From: Flaccisagitta enflata
Lineage: Eukaryota; Chaetognatha; Sagittoidea; Aphragmophora
Assembly (NCBI GenBank): GCA_965153355.1
Contig: OZ231127.1
Coordinates: 43,524,001 to 43,588,000, forward strand
Length of the DNA stretch: 64,000 nucleotides
Reading direction: 5' to 3'
In this document: piece after piece, positions 1 through 12,039 of the stretch
How positions within the stretch are numbered: the first letter of the stretch is position 1
Layout of the letters: each line of letters opens with the position of its first letter
Notes under the pieces: model-generated
What the model was told of the DNA's origin: nothing
Seen by the model: only the letters and a program-made list of their open reading frames with translations
Databases searched by the model: none
Made by a program: the position numbers and the translations under genes

Positions 1-790
1 AATGTACGATTATTATGGCAATCAGGGAGATCTGGGGGCCCAACCAGGGTGTTGTTTGATGCAATCACCTAAATAAGGGGGTGGGGGTAGGGATTGGAGT
101 AAATGAACGATGATTATGGCAAACAGGTCGATCTGGGGGCCCAACTTGGGTGTTGCAATCACCTAAATAAGAGGGCTGCAGGTTGGAGTAAATGTTTGAT
201 GGTTATGGCAATCAGAGAGATCTGGGGGCCCAACCAGGGTGTTGTTTAGTGCAATCAACCTAATAAATGGGGAGGGGTTGGGGTAAAGATATAATGATAA
301 TGGGGATTCAGGCTATCTTGGGGCCAAACCAAGGTGTTGTTCCGTACAATCAGCCCAATAAGGAAGGGGGAGCTGGGTTGGGGTAAATGATGATGAAGTA
401 GACGACGCGATGGAGGTGATCTTGGGCAACCAGGGTGTTGGTAGGAGTCCTCATCCACAAACCTGGGGATTGGTGTTAATATTCGACGCAGACATGACAT
501 ATGAGCTGGTGATAGAAATGATCTAGGGCCAAACGAGGGTACTGTTGGAGTTATCCCCCAGTTAAGTGAGGATTGGAGTGAATCTTCGATGCAGTTGATG
601 AAAGTGGGATCATGGTATCTAACCAGGAAGTGGTTTAAAGCATCTACCTAAGTGAGGGGACATTGGAGAAGATATTGGATGAAATTGGCTATGGAGGTTA
701 TCTCAAATTCTGGATGCATAATGAATGGGTGCCTCATCGCGAAGATATCAAACCCAAACAGGGATTGGGACGTGAATTTGATGAGTTAAT
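1..790. repeat. Decaying tandem satellite, unit about 90-105 bp
   Basis: A core like GATCTGGGGGCCCAACCAGG recurs near 29, 130, 219, 313, 418, 520, 609 and more weakly near 697. Each core is followed by a GTGTTG-like block, a CAATCANCCTAATAA-like block and GGTTGGAGTAAATG. The units at the left edge are closely alike and they become less alike to the right, so the array probably continues to the left of the window. No frame stays open across it. Confidence 0.75.
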
Positions 791-899
791 CTGTTAGTGG
801 GAATGCCGACGGAGGAATGCAAAATGTTCGATTGGAAAATCTCACAGTAATTTTGTCACCGGTCATTCTCCATTCCGGTGATTCGCTATGAGAGTTTTA

Positions 900-1410
900 G
901 CCGATGCTCAGTCCGTCCATTTCTTCCTCCACCCATCTGCCTGACCATCCCTCTGTTAGTTCGTCCGCTCTGCCATTCCACCATCCCTCTATCAATTCAT
1001 CTGCCTTTTGAATGATTACTGCACTTTTGCTATTTGGGCTTTTTGGTGTTTTCATTTTTACTGGTTTTGCCGTAATCAAAGATGCACCACCTATCAAAAT
1101 TTCGACCCCTAACCCAAGATATAACAATTCTATTATTCAGAAAAATCTATTGGGGGGGCCTTAACTCGGGCCAGAGGTTGAAAATGAAAAAAATGGTCAG
1201 TAAAGGTATTTGTAATGGTGCAATGAACATCCATGCCAAATTTAATTTGTAAAGGGCCGATAGTTTCTTATGGCGACATATACGGTTAAAAAATGGGCAT
1301 AAGCATCTTTAATTCTGGCAAAACTTGTAATGAAGCTCGTAACGAAAAAAAGCCTGTAACGAAAATTTGACTGATAGGAAATAACTATTGAGTCACTTCA
1401 ATAAATTTCT
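900..1410. other. Non-coding spacer with short CCATC/GTCC-rich tandem
   Basis: Positions 905-1010 carry a loose tandem of TCCGTCC, CCATCCCTCT and ATCTGCC words. The rest is AT-rich unique-looking sequence. No exon-like frame is visible. Confidence 0.4.
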
Positions 1411-1414
1411 TTTT

Positions 1415-1610
1415 AGTCGCGTGCAACGAAACTCTACACCCCGTTTTGTCTGTCCATCAGTCGGTTGGTTGGTCAGTCGGTGGTCGGTGACAATTTACTT
1501 TTTTTTTGTGGTGTTAGGCTTCATTGCTCCTGCCAAAATGCTCTAGTGACCTCGAATACGGCCCCTGCCCACCCGCACGCAACTGGGGTAGCCGTGTATC
1601 CGGCCTTGTT
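1415..1610 (+). mobile_element. GTCC element copy
   Basis: A member of the short structured family described in the findings. It begins after a T-run with AGTCGCGTGC, then has ACTCTACACCCCG, a GTCC/GGTT/GTCGG tract, CACTGCTCCTGCC-like text, GGCCCCTGCCCACCCGC, the 3' arm GCACGCAACT, and the terminal block GTAGCCGTGTATCCGGCCTTGTT. The 5' and 3' arms pair with one mismatch. Confidence 0.75.
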
Positions 1611-1748
1611 TCTGTAATTTGTAATGGTTGTAAAGAATATGTAGGTCCTCCTAAAATTCATTACAACGTGGTAAATTTTGGTAAATTATAGATGATAGAA
1701 GGTACAAAAGTTATTTCGGGCTGGTGTGTACCACCGTGTGTCTGTCTA

Positions 1749-1950
<202 letters not shown>

Positions 1951-2370
1951 GCTCACTCTGTATATCATCGATGCATTCTGTATGAGCCCATTTCCATCAC
2001 ATGCCTCTTACCCTACAGCACTCCTACTCATCTATTTCCCCCTCCACGCCCCATAGACCCTCTTCATGATCTCGGCGTCATATAGCCCTGCTCGTTTAGT
2101 TCATTACTGGCGGAGGAGGATTAGAAGGAAGAAGAAGCGGAAGGAGAAAGAAGGATAGAAAGGACGGAATGATAGGAGAATCTAGGAGGTAGAGGAGGAA
2201 GAGGAGGATGGGGAGGAGGAGGAGGAGGAGCAGGAGGAGGAGTGGAAGGCCGGTTTTTCGCCATTTGCTCATTTTTATGCGCAATTTGATTCGGCGATGA
2301 ATTTCGTCGATTAGCGTCAATTGGCCAAACGATACATGATGTCTGATTTTGAAGCTGCGAAAAAGAGAAA

Positions 2371-2543
2371 CCTAGTAAAGGGGAGCACCGCACCCGGTAA
2401 TAAGGCACACCCGCCTATAACTTAGAAGTTACTGTTCCCTGAGATATCTTGTAGTTATTTCTATATTGGCAATAAGGCAGCTTCACTGTAGAACATAATT
2501 TTGCCCAGTTGCTAGAAATGCGCTAGAGTGAAGCTCAACTGTA
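2371..2543 (-). mobile_element. Pogo/Tigger-like MITE, copy 1
   Basis: Read on the minus strand it starts TACAGTTGAGCTTCACTCTA, contains GGCAATA and TAGGCGGG-like blocks, and ends with a GGTGCGGTGCTCC block. It aligns with copies at 17121-17298 and 61896-62061. TIRs beginning CAGT and flanked by TA are typical of pogo/Tigger-type (Tc1/mariner superfamily) elements; that assignment is inference. Confidence 0.6.
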
Positions 2544-3089
2544 TCACAATTCACAATTCCTCGCTTATGCAATCACAAATGTGGATGTATGTGTATTTTT
2601 CAAGAGGAATTTTTTTTTTTGTTTTTTTTATAAGAAGTACGTGCTTCAAGAGGCATGGTAATATGCTTGGCAATACGCCTAGGAATAAGCTAGAAACGAC
2701 AAGAGCTATCAACCGACAGACAGTGTATATTTTTAAAGAACAAAATGAATTTAACAGGAGAATTATAACATCGTTATAATATCGTAATTATAACATCGTT
2801 TAAAGGTGATAGTAATCTTCAAATAAGCCAAGAGACCGTTATGTTGCGAATGCATTTTTAAACGCGCATGAAAATTAAGAAATGGGAAAACTAATCATTT
2901 AAAGTGCTTCTGAGGAGAAGATAAAGTTTGAGAAAAAATGAACAACATCGTCAGCATCAACACAAACAACATAAATTGCTGCGCAACAGAAACAAGTGCG
3001 AGTGATATGTTTGAGCGTCATCATCACTGCAGGCAAGGAGCCGCTACAATTAGGAGCCTCGTCCGATGTTGCTGGGCCGGCGATACTAT

Positions 3090-3240
<151 letters not shown>

Positions 3241-3469
3241 AAGTGGGAATAATGCGGATGAGTAAATGTAAGGAATTTCGTCCGGATGGAGGCAGATGAT
3301 GTTGGGAGGAAAGAATAAGAAAGGAAAGGGAAGAAAAGAATGAAAAGAAAGGAAAGAATGAAAAGAACAAAAAGAGAAAGAGAAAAACACCCGGAAAAAC
3401 TGATCAAACAAAGAAAGGAAGTTATAAAAAGAGAGAAAGAGATGAAAGAAAAGAGAAAAAGTCGCAAAA

Positions 3470-3552
3470 GCGTTAATTGGTCAGCGGTACCCGATGCCCC
3501 TTAAGTTAGTGCATGCGATAATAAGATGGTGAGAGGGGCAGCGGCCTTACAT
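3470..3552 (+). repeat. Solo end module of the minisatellite-foldback family
   Basis: Contains AAAAGCGTTAATTGGTCAGC, GGTACCCGATGCCCC and GTGAGAGGGGCAGCGGCC. The same module forms the outer ends of the elements at 46678-47100 and 48079-49105 and also occurs alone near 45929. Confidence 0.65.
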
Positions 3553-3691
3553 AAGTTTCCTCTGTTAAGAATCACTATTTACTCAATCTAAATGTGTTCT
3601 TTTGTATTTATCGATGTCAACCGCCTTCGTTTCTTGTTCTTATTTGTACGGCTACACTCTATGTGAATATAAACAAATCAAAGGAATTATC

Positions 3692-4219
3692 TACCACGCG
3701 TATAAAAAAAAATGACGCACCTTTCTTTTCATTGATAAAACAGATACAAAAAATGATTAAAACTTTTTTTAATTGAAACATTTTCAAAGATTTTCAAAAC
3801 ATTTTTCAATCTAGACCAATCCCAGGTCTTTATCTCAAACAGTTTAGGAGTTAGAGCCTTCCGAACAGAAGCTCTTTTTTGCTAAAATGCACTTTTTAGG
3901 TGCGACAAAGCACCTCTATAACTGGCTGTGTCCGTTGGTTGGTCTGTTGGTCTGTAACGCATTCGTTCGTCGATCCACACGTCGCACCTATTGGCCTACT
4001 TGGCCTTGTTATATAGGGATTGTGAAAATGATAAGGCAAAGTTTTCATTCAAACTAATGCCATTTCCAAACGAAAAAAGATAGAAATACCAGATTGAAAC
4101 CATATGAAAGTATTTTCATAGGGCTTTCCAATGGTCTAGAATTTCATTAGGTTTCATTGAAATTTGTTGCCACAATAAGCCATTCAAAAGTGCGTCTTTT
4201 TTATTGATACGCGTAGTAT
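3692..4219 (-). mobile_element. TACCACGCG MITE, copy A, carrying a nested insertion
   Basis: The ends are TACCACGCGTATAAAA and a matching CGCGTAGTA. The body is the reverse complement of copies at 7664-8080 and 63282-63700 (shared GACGCAC, CCAATCCCAGGTCT, AATGCCATTTC, GAAAGTA blocks). It is interrupted at 3898-4010 by a GTCC element. The short TIRs and TA-like flanks suggest a Tc1/mariner-type MITE. Confidence 0.75.
3898..4010 (+). mobile_element. GTCC element, subfamily III (short)
   Basis: The 5' arm AGGTGCGAC (3898-3906) can pair with the adjacent GCACCT (hairpin 3898-3915) or with the 3' arm GTCGCACCT (3981-3989), a perfect 9-bp match. The terminal block is TTGGCCTACTTGGCCTTGTT. It sits directly after a T-run that also exists in the uninterrupted MITE copies, so the insertion point is known. 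Confidence 0.8.
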
Positions 4220-4254
4220 GCTTGGGTTCATAGAGAATCACGGGAAATCATTTC

Positions 4255-4545
4255 ATCTTTAGGGGGCTTTTGAGCCTCAATTTCAGCCATAACACTGAGA
4301 GTTGGGCCTTGAGGGCTTAAAAGCTGAGATTTGGGCCTCGAGGGCCTAGAGGCTGATAAGAGGGCCTCAGGGTTAGGATTTAGACCTGAAGGTTAGGATT
4401 TGGGCCTCCAGGCGAGAATTTGGGCCTCAAGGCTAGAATGGGGCTTCAAGGCTAGGATTTGGGCCTCAGCTACAAATGGGGCCTCACGGCTATGATTAGG
4501 GCCTGGAGGCTGGGAATAGGGCCTCGAGTCTTGGATTCGGGGGGG
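4255..4545 (-). repeat. GGCCTCAAGGCTAGGATTTG minisatellite
   Basis: About a dozen units of 20-30 bp with the core GGGCCTCRAGGCTAGRATTTG. It is the reverse complement of the GCCTYAAGGC minisatellite inside the elements at 46678 and 48079. No inverted arms are seen here. Confidence 0.7.
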
Positions 4546-4613
4546 GGGGTGGACGAAGAAGCAGGAGGAGGGGAAATTTCCACACATGTGAAAGCATTAG
4601 TTATCGTCGGAAA

Positions 4614-4737
4614 TAGGGATGTGGAAGCGGTCAATTTTAGTGCCGCTTCCACCGCTTCCGCTTCCATTTTGCAGTATAAATACTAGTAGCTATCCCATCC
4701 TCCAAAACAGAAGCGGTCAGTCGCTTCCACATCCCTA
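4614..4737. mobile_element. hAT-like MITE, 124 bp, with 8-bp TSD
   Basis: The ends are TAGGGATGTGGAAGCG and CGCTTCCACATCCCTA, a perfect 16-bp TIR. The flanks are GTCGGAAA at 4606-4613 and again at 4738-4745, an exact 8-bp target duplication that fits the Ac-type hAT consensus nTnnnnAn. The interior contains a short GGAAGC array in inverted form. It is related to 17824-17953. Confidence 0.9.
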
Positions 4738-4739
4738 GT

Positions 4740-5250
4740 CGGAAAAAATCAGAAAAAACAATTTTTTTCTAAATACAGCAACTATCTACAAAGATGTACT
4801 AAGACGCATCTTGGAGAAACAACATGTCGTAAATGAGAAGAAAAAAAATTAACGGAGAAGCCGATAAGGATAAGAGAGAGGCGGAAAGGAACGGCAGTTA
4901 ACGAGAGGTTGAGCGATTACATGTAATGAAAAAAAGAATTAAACCAAGACATTCCACCGAGGAAAACAGTGGCTGGAGCAAGAGAGTGGAGCCTGAGGAG
5001 GAAAAACTGCGATTAGAACTACCGCGTCTGACATATAAATGCGCTTAACGATACAACAAGTGAGATAACAAAGAAACAAACGCAACGGCCTATGTTGAAA
5101 ACAAAGTCGTGTACACGACAAGCGTGGGTTCAAGTACCAAGCAAAGATCTAAAATTGTAAACAGTTGCGAGACCAGACATACACATTATGGAGGAGCGGG
5201 GAACGCCGCTCCACGGAAAGGCAAGAGGTACATCGGAAAGTCTTGCAAGG
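4740..5250. other. Non-coding spacer
   Basis: AT- and purine-rich sequence without repeats I can match elsewhere in the window and without an exon-like frame. Confidence 0.4.
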
Positions 5251-5254
5251 GAAA

Positions 5255-5425
5255 CAAGGGAAAGAAAGGAAAGAAAGAAAAGAAAGAAAAGAAAGAAAAG
5301 AAAGAAAAAAAGAAAGAAAAGAAAGAAAGGAAAGAAAAGAAAGAAAAGAAAGAAAAAAAAAGAGGGAGGAAAGAAGGAAAAAACAAAGAAAGAATGAAAA
5401 AAAGAAAGTAAGAAAGAAAGAAATA
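5255..5425. repeat. GAAA-type polypurine tract
   Basis: About 170 bp of almost pure A/G on the plus strand, built of GAAA, GAAAA and AGAAAG units. Polypurine mirror tracts of this length can form triplex DNA. Confidence 0.9.
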
Positions 5426-5429
5426 GATA

Positions 5430-6546
5430 GAAAGACAAAGAGATAAGATAAAGAGCAAGTTTTCTTTGTTTGTAAATTCTTTTCTTCATTTTCCCCTAAT
5501 TCGCTTATCTTCTCTAATTAGTACCTTGTGAGGTTGAGGCAATGCAATGGGCACAGTTGACATTGGAAGATTATGTTATCACTTTAATTTTACATTTTGA
5601 ATTTCATGAAAGTTTGTACATCTTCTTTAGGTAATAAGCGGTGTTATTCTAGCATTTCACGACAGTTTTTTCCTTTATCTACAATTTAAAAAACTCTTAA
5701 ACACAGCATGATAAGCAAGCGGGGTGGGGGGGGGGAATATGGTGTGTCGGAAATTTTATAGGCAAAATTTGTGCTCCCCGGAAGCTTGGAAAAATGTGTA
5801 TGTCTGTGCGAGACAAAGTAACTATAAGTTCTGGAAATAAAAAAAAAAAACATAAGAAATTGTCTTGGAACAGTGTTTTTCCCACTCTCCCCGACTTCCA
5901 CCCCCTTCTTATCCTAAGTTGGAATGCCATTGGCGATAGCTGTGAAAAGCCATCATGGAAATCAGACTTCCTCCGCCCTCTATCTCCTCCTCTTCCTCCT
6001 CCTTCTCTGCCTCCTTTGCATTAGTCGACTGGCGCAAGCTCCAATGACGAGGCTATCTGCCTCAATTTCAATAAAACTCGTTTTTCCCCGGACTAATAAC
6101 TCGGCTAACTTCCTACAGGATTACAGTCTGTACAGTGATCGAAATAGACGAGCGTTTTCTTCTTTTGCCTTTCTTGACTTATTCGTTTCGTTTTTTTTCA
6201 ATTTTCCTTCCTTTATTCATTACCGTCTTGTACCACCGACTCTATAAGAGACTGCGTTCATCTGTCTGTCCGAGTAGAAAAGCGTGAAAACTGATTTTTC
6301 TTTTCCCAATTTTATTTTGATTTTTCACTCACTGTTTATATTTCTCTTCTCTCTATCTTCTTCGCCAAATTTCTCTTCTCCCTCTTCTCTTACTTCATTT
6401 TCTTCATCTTTTTTTTTCTTTCTTTCCTTTGGTTTTTTGCTACTTTCCTCCAACGCTTTTTCTTCTCAATTCCTCCTTTCTAGGAAAGGCCCGACTGAAA
6501 AATCACCTTGGAAAAAGCGAGTTAGCGGTCATAAGCAAACGAAGAA

Positions 6547-6581
<35 letters not shown>

Positions 6582-7160
6582 GAAGAGGAGGAGGGAGAAA
6601 ACGAGGAAGGTATTAAGGAAATTTTGAATTTCCCGCTCATTTTTCGAAAATGACATCATCTGCGCCCAATGACGACATTCCCAAGGTTTCAAGCATTAAC
6701 CAACCTAATCAGTACTTGTTAAGCATCGGCGCACAGACCTCCGCGTGTTAAGGATTTTCCGCCTTTTCTTTCTCGGCCTTTTTTCTTTAATCCAAATTAC
6801 CGCCATCGACTAAGAATTTTTACGCATTTGCAGTTTTTTTTTGCACACGCAATGTGCTACCGCCACTGCCGCAATGGCTGTTACATTTGTATGGGTTAGA
6901 TGCTTGTTAGTGGCGGTCTAATAAAGCATCTTGAGTTGAATAGTTGAGTTGGATGGACATGGACTGATTGAGTTTCATTTTTCCTATTTTTCAAATGCTT
7001 TAAGAAAAATCGCTGTTCAACTAATATTCGGGAACAAAATAAATAGAAAACCATGAACTGCGATTTAATCCTGACTATGTCTATGGTTTCTATTTTCAAA
7101 ATTTAAAAAAACGGCTTGTTTGAAATAATTCAATCATGCTATGATGAAATCATTTGGCCT
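5430..7160. other. Non-coding spacer with small repeats
   Basis: Contains a G-run near 5724-5733, pyrimidine-rich stretches near 5970-6015 and 6330-6430, and a GA repeat at 6550-6578. No supported gene. Confidence 0.4.
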
Positions 7161-7164
7161 TTTT

Positions 7165-7379
7165 AGACGCGTGCTACGCGACTCTACACCCCGCTTTGTC
7201 AGTCCGTCCGTTGGTCCGTCGGTCCATCCGTCCGTCGGTCCGTCGGTCCCTCCGTCACACTTTACTTTTTTTTCTTGCGGTCTTTGGTCTCACTGCTCCT
7301 GCCCAAATGATGAAGTGACCTCAAATATGGCCCCTGCCTACCCGCACGCGACTGGGGTAGCCGTGTATCCGGCCTTGTT
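7165..7379 (+). mobile_element. GTCC element copy (subfamily I)
   Basis: Full-length member: AGACGCGTGCTACGCGACT hairpin after TTTT, a GTCCGTCCGTTGGTCCGTCGG tract at 7200-7255, CTCACTGCTCCTGCCC, GGCCCCTGCC, the 3' arm GCACGCGACT, and the terminal GTGTATCCGGCCTTGTT. The 5' and 3' arms match 9/10. Confidence 0.85.
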
Positions 7380-7663
7380 GGTAATTCTGGGCACTGCGGC
7401 TTGCGTAATGAAAACCCATCTTTACAGTTTTAGTTAGGATACAATATTCAAAACAAACTCGTCAGAATGCCAAATGTTTTAGGCCATATACTCAGTTGGA
7501 AAAAGAAGAACGTCCCCCAAAATATTAACACACTGAAAGGCCAACTTTTGGAGCGACAAATGAAAAGCTTATGGAGTGCTTAAAGCGAATGTGTGCTTAC
7601 TCAAATGAAGAGCCCCATAAAAAGATGACCAGATACCCTCGCCAATAACATTGTATGATCAAT

Positions 7664-8080
7664 ATACCACGCGAATAAAAAAAAAAAGACGCACTTTTAA
7701 ATGGTTAATTTAGCCAATAAATCTTCAAAAAACTATAGAAAATCTTAGATCATTTTGAAGCCCTTTGAAAGTACTTTCATTTGGCGCCAATCTGGTATTG
7801 CTATCTTTTTTCGTTTAGAAATGGCATCAGTTTGAGTAAAAACATTACCTTTTTCAGTTTCGCAATCCCTATGAAAAAGTGCATTTTAGCAAAATAGTGC
7901 TTCTCTTTGCAGAGCTCTAGCTCCCAAACCGTTTGAGATGCAGATCTGGGATTGGTCTAGAATGGAAGATTTTTTGAAAATCTTTCAAAATGTCTCCTTT
8001 GAAAATAGCTAAAATTATTTTTTCTATCTGTTTTATCAATTAATAGATAGGTGCGTCTTTTTTTTTGATCCAAGTGGTAT
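7664..8080 (+). mobile_element. TACCACGCG MITE, copy B (uninterrupted)
   Basis: Starts ATACCACGCGAATAAAA with GACGCAC and ends GTGCGTC then a T-run and CAAGTGGTAT. Best intact reference for the family. Its central AAAAAGTGCATTTTAGC shows the sequence into which the GTCC element at 3898 inserted in copy A. Confidence 0.75.
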
Positions 8081-8289
8081 TCTCAGCCAATGGCTTGTCT
8101 TACCTATTTGTGTACCAAGTAGGGATGCGAGGACGCAACTTAGAAAAGAGATAGCTATATAGCAGATTGCATCAATTGAGCTAATCAGCAAATGAAACGG
8201 AATGTTCTTCACCCCCGACTTAGACCTCGCAGCGTGTCTGGCTCTGACTAGACTGAGTCTATCCTGCATATTCCTAGGCTTCCTTACTG

Positions 8290-8295
<6 letters not shown>

Positions 8296-8375
<80 letters not shown>
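8296..8375. repeat. (CT)n microsatellite
   Basis: About 80 bp of uninterrupted CT repeat. Confidence 0.97.
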
Positions 8376-8379
<4 letters not shown>

Positions 8380-8469
8380 CTTGTGTTTCTAACACAGAGG
8401 AAGGAACCCTGGTTTTGAAACTAAGTCATGAATTTCGACAAGAAGCAGGTTTATGGGTCGACCGCCTGA

Positions 8470-8730
8470 GGAGGAAGAAGAAGAGGAGGAAGAAGAAACG
8501 GAGGAAGAAGAGGATGAAGAGGAGGAAGAAAAGAAGAGGAGCGAAAAAAGACGGCCGAGGAGGGAGGACAAATGATGAGCCAAACGGAAAGGAGATAGGA
8601 CCTTAAAAGGAAAGAAGGTAGAGGCAGAGATAAGAGGATGAAGAGGATTTGAAAATTAACAGATTTTTGAGCAGAGGTACAAAATAATGACGAAAGAAGA
8701 AAGGGATGTAAAAAGAAAAAAGAACACCGC
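8470..8730. other. Purine-rich GAGGAAGAAG tract
   Basis: GAG/GAA-rich simple sequence, strongest at 8470-8545. Both directions read as low-complexity protein, but I find no splice or start context that supports an exon. Confidence 0.5.
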
Positions 8731-8880
8731 CGAAAAAGGATTCGGAGGTGCGCGCAGTACCCGTTCACGGCACTCATTATCCTTCTAATCAATGTAAAGA
8801 GACAGTCCCCGGAGGGACAGCGGCCCTGAATCGGGAAATCGGTCGCACCCGATGGGACAAGGTTCTGAAAAAATTTGATG

Positions 8881-9474
8881 TACTATCTTAGAAATAAAAA
8901 AGTTTCCACCTGTAGCATTAGTTCATTTTTTGATATAAAGATGAGCACAAATCAATTGCAAATCCATGAATACTTAATTTTAGCCCCTTTTGACTAAATC
9001 ACTGCCGCCATTCATCAGGGAAGTAGTTTGCACAGCTCCTCTAAGTTCTCTGGAGTGATGGCGTTCCTAACTTTTCTAGCGATTTTTTTGATGTTTCCTT
9101 TTACTACGTTTCCATTTACAGCGCCCAAGGGTTTTAACAAATCATAAGAAAATTGGTGACATAAATGTTGCTCTTCAAATTTGCAAGCAGTCCTTGCAAA
9201 CCGCATCTGTCTAGCTCAATGCGTTTAGACATGATATAAAGAAAAATAAGTGTTATCATTTCAATATTGCATAGAAATGGCAAATGCAAAATTGAAACAT
9301 TTCATTCAAAGTTGAATAACTTTTTAAAGGATTGAGCTAGAGAGATGCGGTTTGCGTGGATTGCTTGCAAATTTGAAGGGCTTTAATAATCTTACTGATT
9401 TTTTGATGATTTGTTGATTCTAGTTGGAGATATGTAGGTAAATGTGCGGAAACTTTTTTATTTCTAAGATAGTA
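8881..9474. mobile_element. Foldback/mariner-like element, 594 bp
   Basis: The ends are TACTATCTTAGAAATAAAAA with AGTTTCC and its reverse complement, with TA at both edges. Inner arms near 9125-9235 and 9328-9425 also pair (ATGCGGTTTGC, TTGCAAATTTGAAG, ATGATTTGTT). An open frame on the minus strand at 9015-9206 lies inside the left arm and is probably incidental. Superfamily by TA flank is inference. Confidence 0.65.
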
Positions 9475-10190
9475 TATCTAAAATGGATCGACGTGAGATT
9501 AAGACGAAAATGAGACCCAAAGCTTGAACTACTATTTCACATGAGTTACATACTCATGTTTCAGTCATCTAAATCAAGTACTGAATTGAATATGCAGTAG
9601 ATCTTATGTGATGGGATTGATGGCACGAGGAAGATAGAATTGCCTTTGATTCATCGAGTCACAGCCACGGCTGCGCTTTTGTCTTATTTTTTTTCAAAAC
9701 CTTTTAGTGATTAAAAGTTTTCTATCCTTAACCTTTTTGAACCATGCAACGGCTTTCATGGTTAACATTTAATGGCTTTTAGAAAAAGAAATAACGGTTG
9801 GGACAAAAAAGAGCAGCGCTTTTTGTTTTTTTCCTACACTTTGTGAGTTCTATTACCATAATGGAATGCATGTTTATTATTTATGACGGCCAAACAGGTG
9901 TTTTGATGAACAGAACTGACGGTGCAACGTCGCTGTCGTTGCTCTCCATGTACACTACCGCGAGAGACTGATGGACAAAACTAAGGAAGGATAATCTTGC
10001 AAAATAAGAAAAGATAAAATTACGTCAGTCCGATAAAATGTTGTCAATTTTCTTCAGATCTCCTGACGAAAGTTAACAACTCTTTATTGGATAGATGATA
10101 ATCAAAATGAATGAGTGGAGGAAGAAAAGAAACAAAGCCCATAATTACAAAAGGGATGTTCTTTTTTTTTCATAAAAGCCGCAGACAGTA

Positions 10191-10232
<42 letters not shown>

Positions 10233-11839
10233 TCTCGAGACAAGATAAGGGAGTGAAGACAGCGTTTGTCAGAAAGAAGAAAAGTCTGAAGACACAAAAC
10301 GGGGGGAAACATCGACCACAGTGGAAACTGTAAACAAGAATCACGCGACGCAGGCAAATGGCAAATTTTGAGGAGTATTAAGGCATAAACGTTAGAACAA
10401 TAAAGGGAAAGGGAGGGGGAACATGAGAGCAAGGCCGGATAACTAGTATAAGGTAAACCGATGCTTCCGAGGGTGTTTCTGGCCGGCTCGAGGTTGGGTA
10501 AAGGATTCTTCTTTGGTTTCATCTTTGCATCCTTAACACAAGAGTCAGGATCGTAAATAATAAAGCAAAAATAATATAAATAAAAGTAGAGGTTAACGAG
10601 TCTATTGCAGAAGTATTGTCAGAGGGACAACGGAAAAAATGAAAAACAAAGCTAGAGGAAGAAAACAAGAAAGAGGGAAAAAAACATCCATTGGAAAGTT
10701 CCTGAAACATATTGTTTGGAAAACAATTCCAAGAAGAAGAGAAGTAAAAAAGAAAGAGACACGTGATAGACGGTAGAACACGAGAAAAATAATCGCAAGT
10801 GTTGAATGGTCATCGTTACCCGTTGGCCATAGCTCAGTTTTTGTTTAGTGAGGGATATTGTTCCACTGGGCATATGGTGGTTAATAAAATAAGATTGTGG
10901 CTAAAGAAATGGCTAAAGAGGGAAAAAATAGTTCAAGTTTTCATGACTTGATTTTATGATATAAAGCTAGGATTGAAGTCTTAGGATTGAGAAAAACGTC
11001 TGAAAATTGAACCTCAAGGCACAAATTTTTGCCAAGAGCGTCAGATTTGAGCCAAGCAGCTAACATAAGTTTTGAGGCAATGGAGGAGGAAGGAAAAGGT
11101 TCCAAAATTTCTTTTCGCGGTAAAGCAGAGGCCATTGCCCAAAAAAAGAAAAAAGAAGCTTCTACTTAAGTAGCCTCAAAGAGAGAAACAAGGAGAGAGG
11201 GGGAAAGGAATGAAGATTTCATGTTTCCGCTTAAAACACACAAAAAAAGAAGAATCTTTTTACAAATGTTCAGACGTGTCTTCTGGTGCCTTTTTACCCG
11301 AGTGCAAAGTTCGGTGGTTTCCTACATACAGATCCTGGGATGGGAGGGGGGGGGGGGCGAAAGGTGATTAGAAATCGTAGCCATTTGTTCCTAACAAACA
11401 GAGCCACAGAGGGACTGTTCCTACATCTTCATCTTTATCATCTTCATCATCATCGTCAATTCATCATCATCATCATTATCGAGTAGATAAAAGATATACC
11501 TGAAGACGCTTGCTAGGTACATGTTTGTTATCAAAATTTCGTTCTCCTCTTGTTCTCTTGAAAGAATGTGCATTCAAAATTGATGAAAGACACTTTCCAT
11601 GTAAGAGACTTTGCATCTGCTGCACCCTGTTTCACTATTCATCAGATTTCCTATTTAGAATTCATGAGGAGATGGGAAGATGAGGGAGAAAAATGAAGGA
11701 TGATCAAAGCAAATAACATGAAATAGGCCGCCTCACGATGTTTATATGATTCCAAGCGAACCAATAACATTCGCGGGAAGAGATGAATAAGGAAATATCT
11801 AAAAAAAAAAAAAGAAAGAAAAACGGGTGACGCAGGGTC
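9475..11839. other. Non-coding stretch with scattered simple repeats
   Basis: Holds an (ACAG)n tract at 10190-10231, a weak copy of the GGTCAGCGGTACCCG module near 10805, a degenerate GCTAGGATT minisatellite near 10960-11060, a G-run near 11345, and ATC repeats at 11430-11475. No supported gene. Confidence 0.45.
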
Positions 11840-12033
11840 ACAATATCGTTGCGGACGGGTGAGCAGGGGCATCCATCCCTTAACCTCACCCCAACCTCCT
11901 TTCAACACACTAACACACTTACACACACATTCAAGGGCAGCTGCAGCATCATGAGTGTGACAAACGGACCAACGGACCAAGGGACTGGCGGACGGATGGA
12001 CAAAGCCTCTTATAGAGTTGCGTGACCGCAACT
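11840..12033 (-). mobile_element. GTCC element copy, minus strand
   Basis: On the minus strand it begins AGTTGCGGTCACGCAACT (12016-12033), has CTATAAGAGGCTTTGTCC, a GTCC/GTTGG tract and CCCCTGCTCACCCGTCCGCAAC. The terminal CCGGCCTTGTT block is not recognisable. Confidence 0.65.
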
Positions 12034-12039
12034 AAAAAG

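Noticed and set aside
5085-5150. tRNA-like B box (GGGTTCAAGTACC)
   Set aside because: No acceptor stem, D arm or anticodon arm could be built around it.
9015-9206. Minus-strand 63-codon frame of ordinary composition
   Set aside because: It lies in the arm of the foldback 8881-9474, has no homologous frame in the other arm, and no recognised domain.
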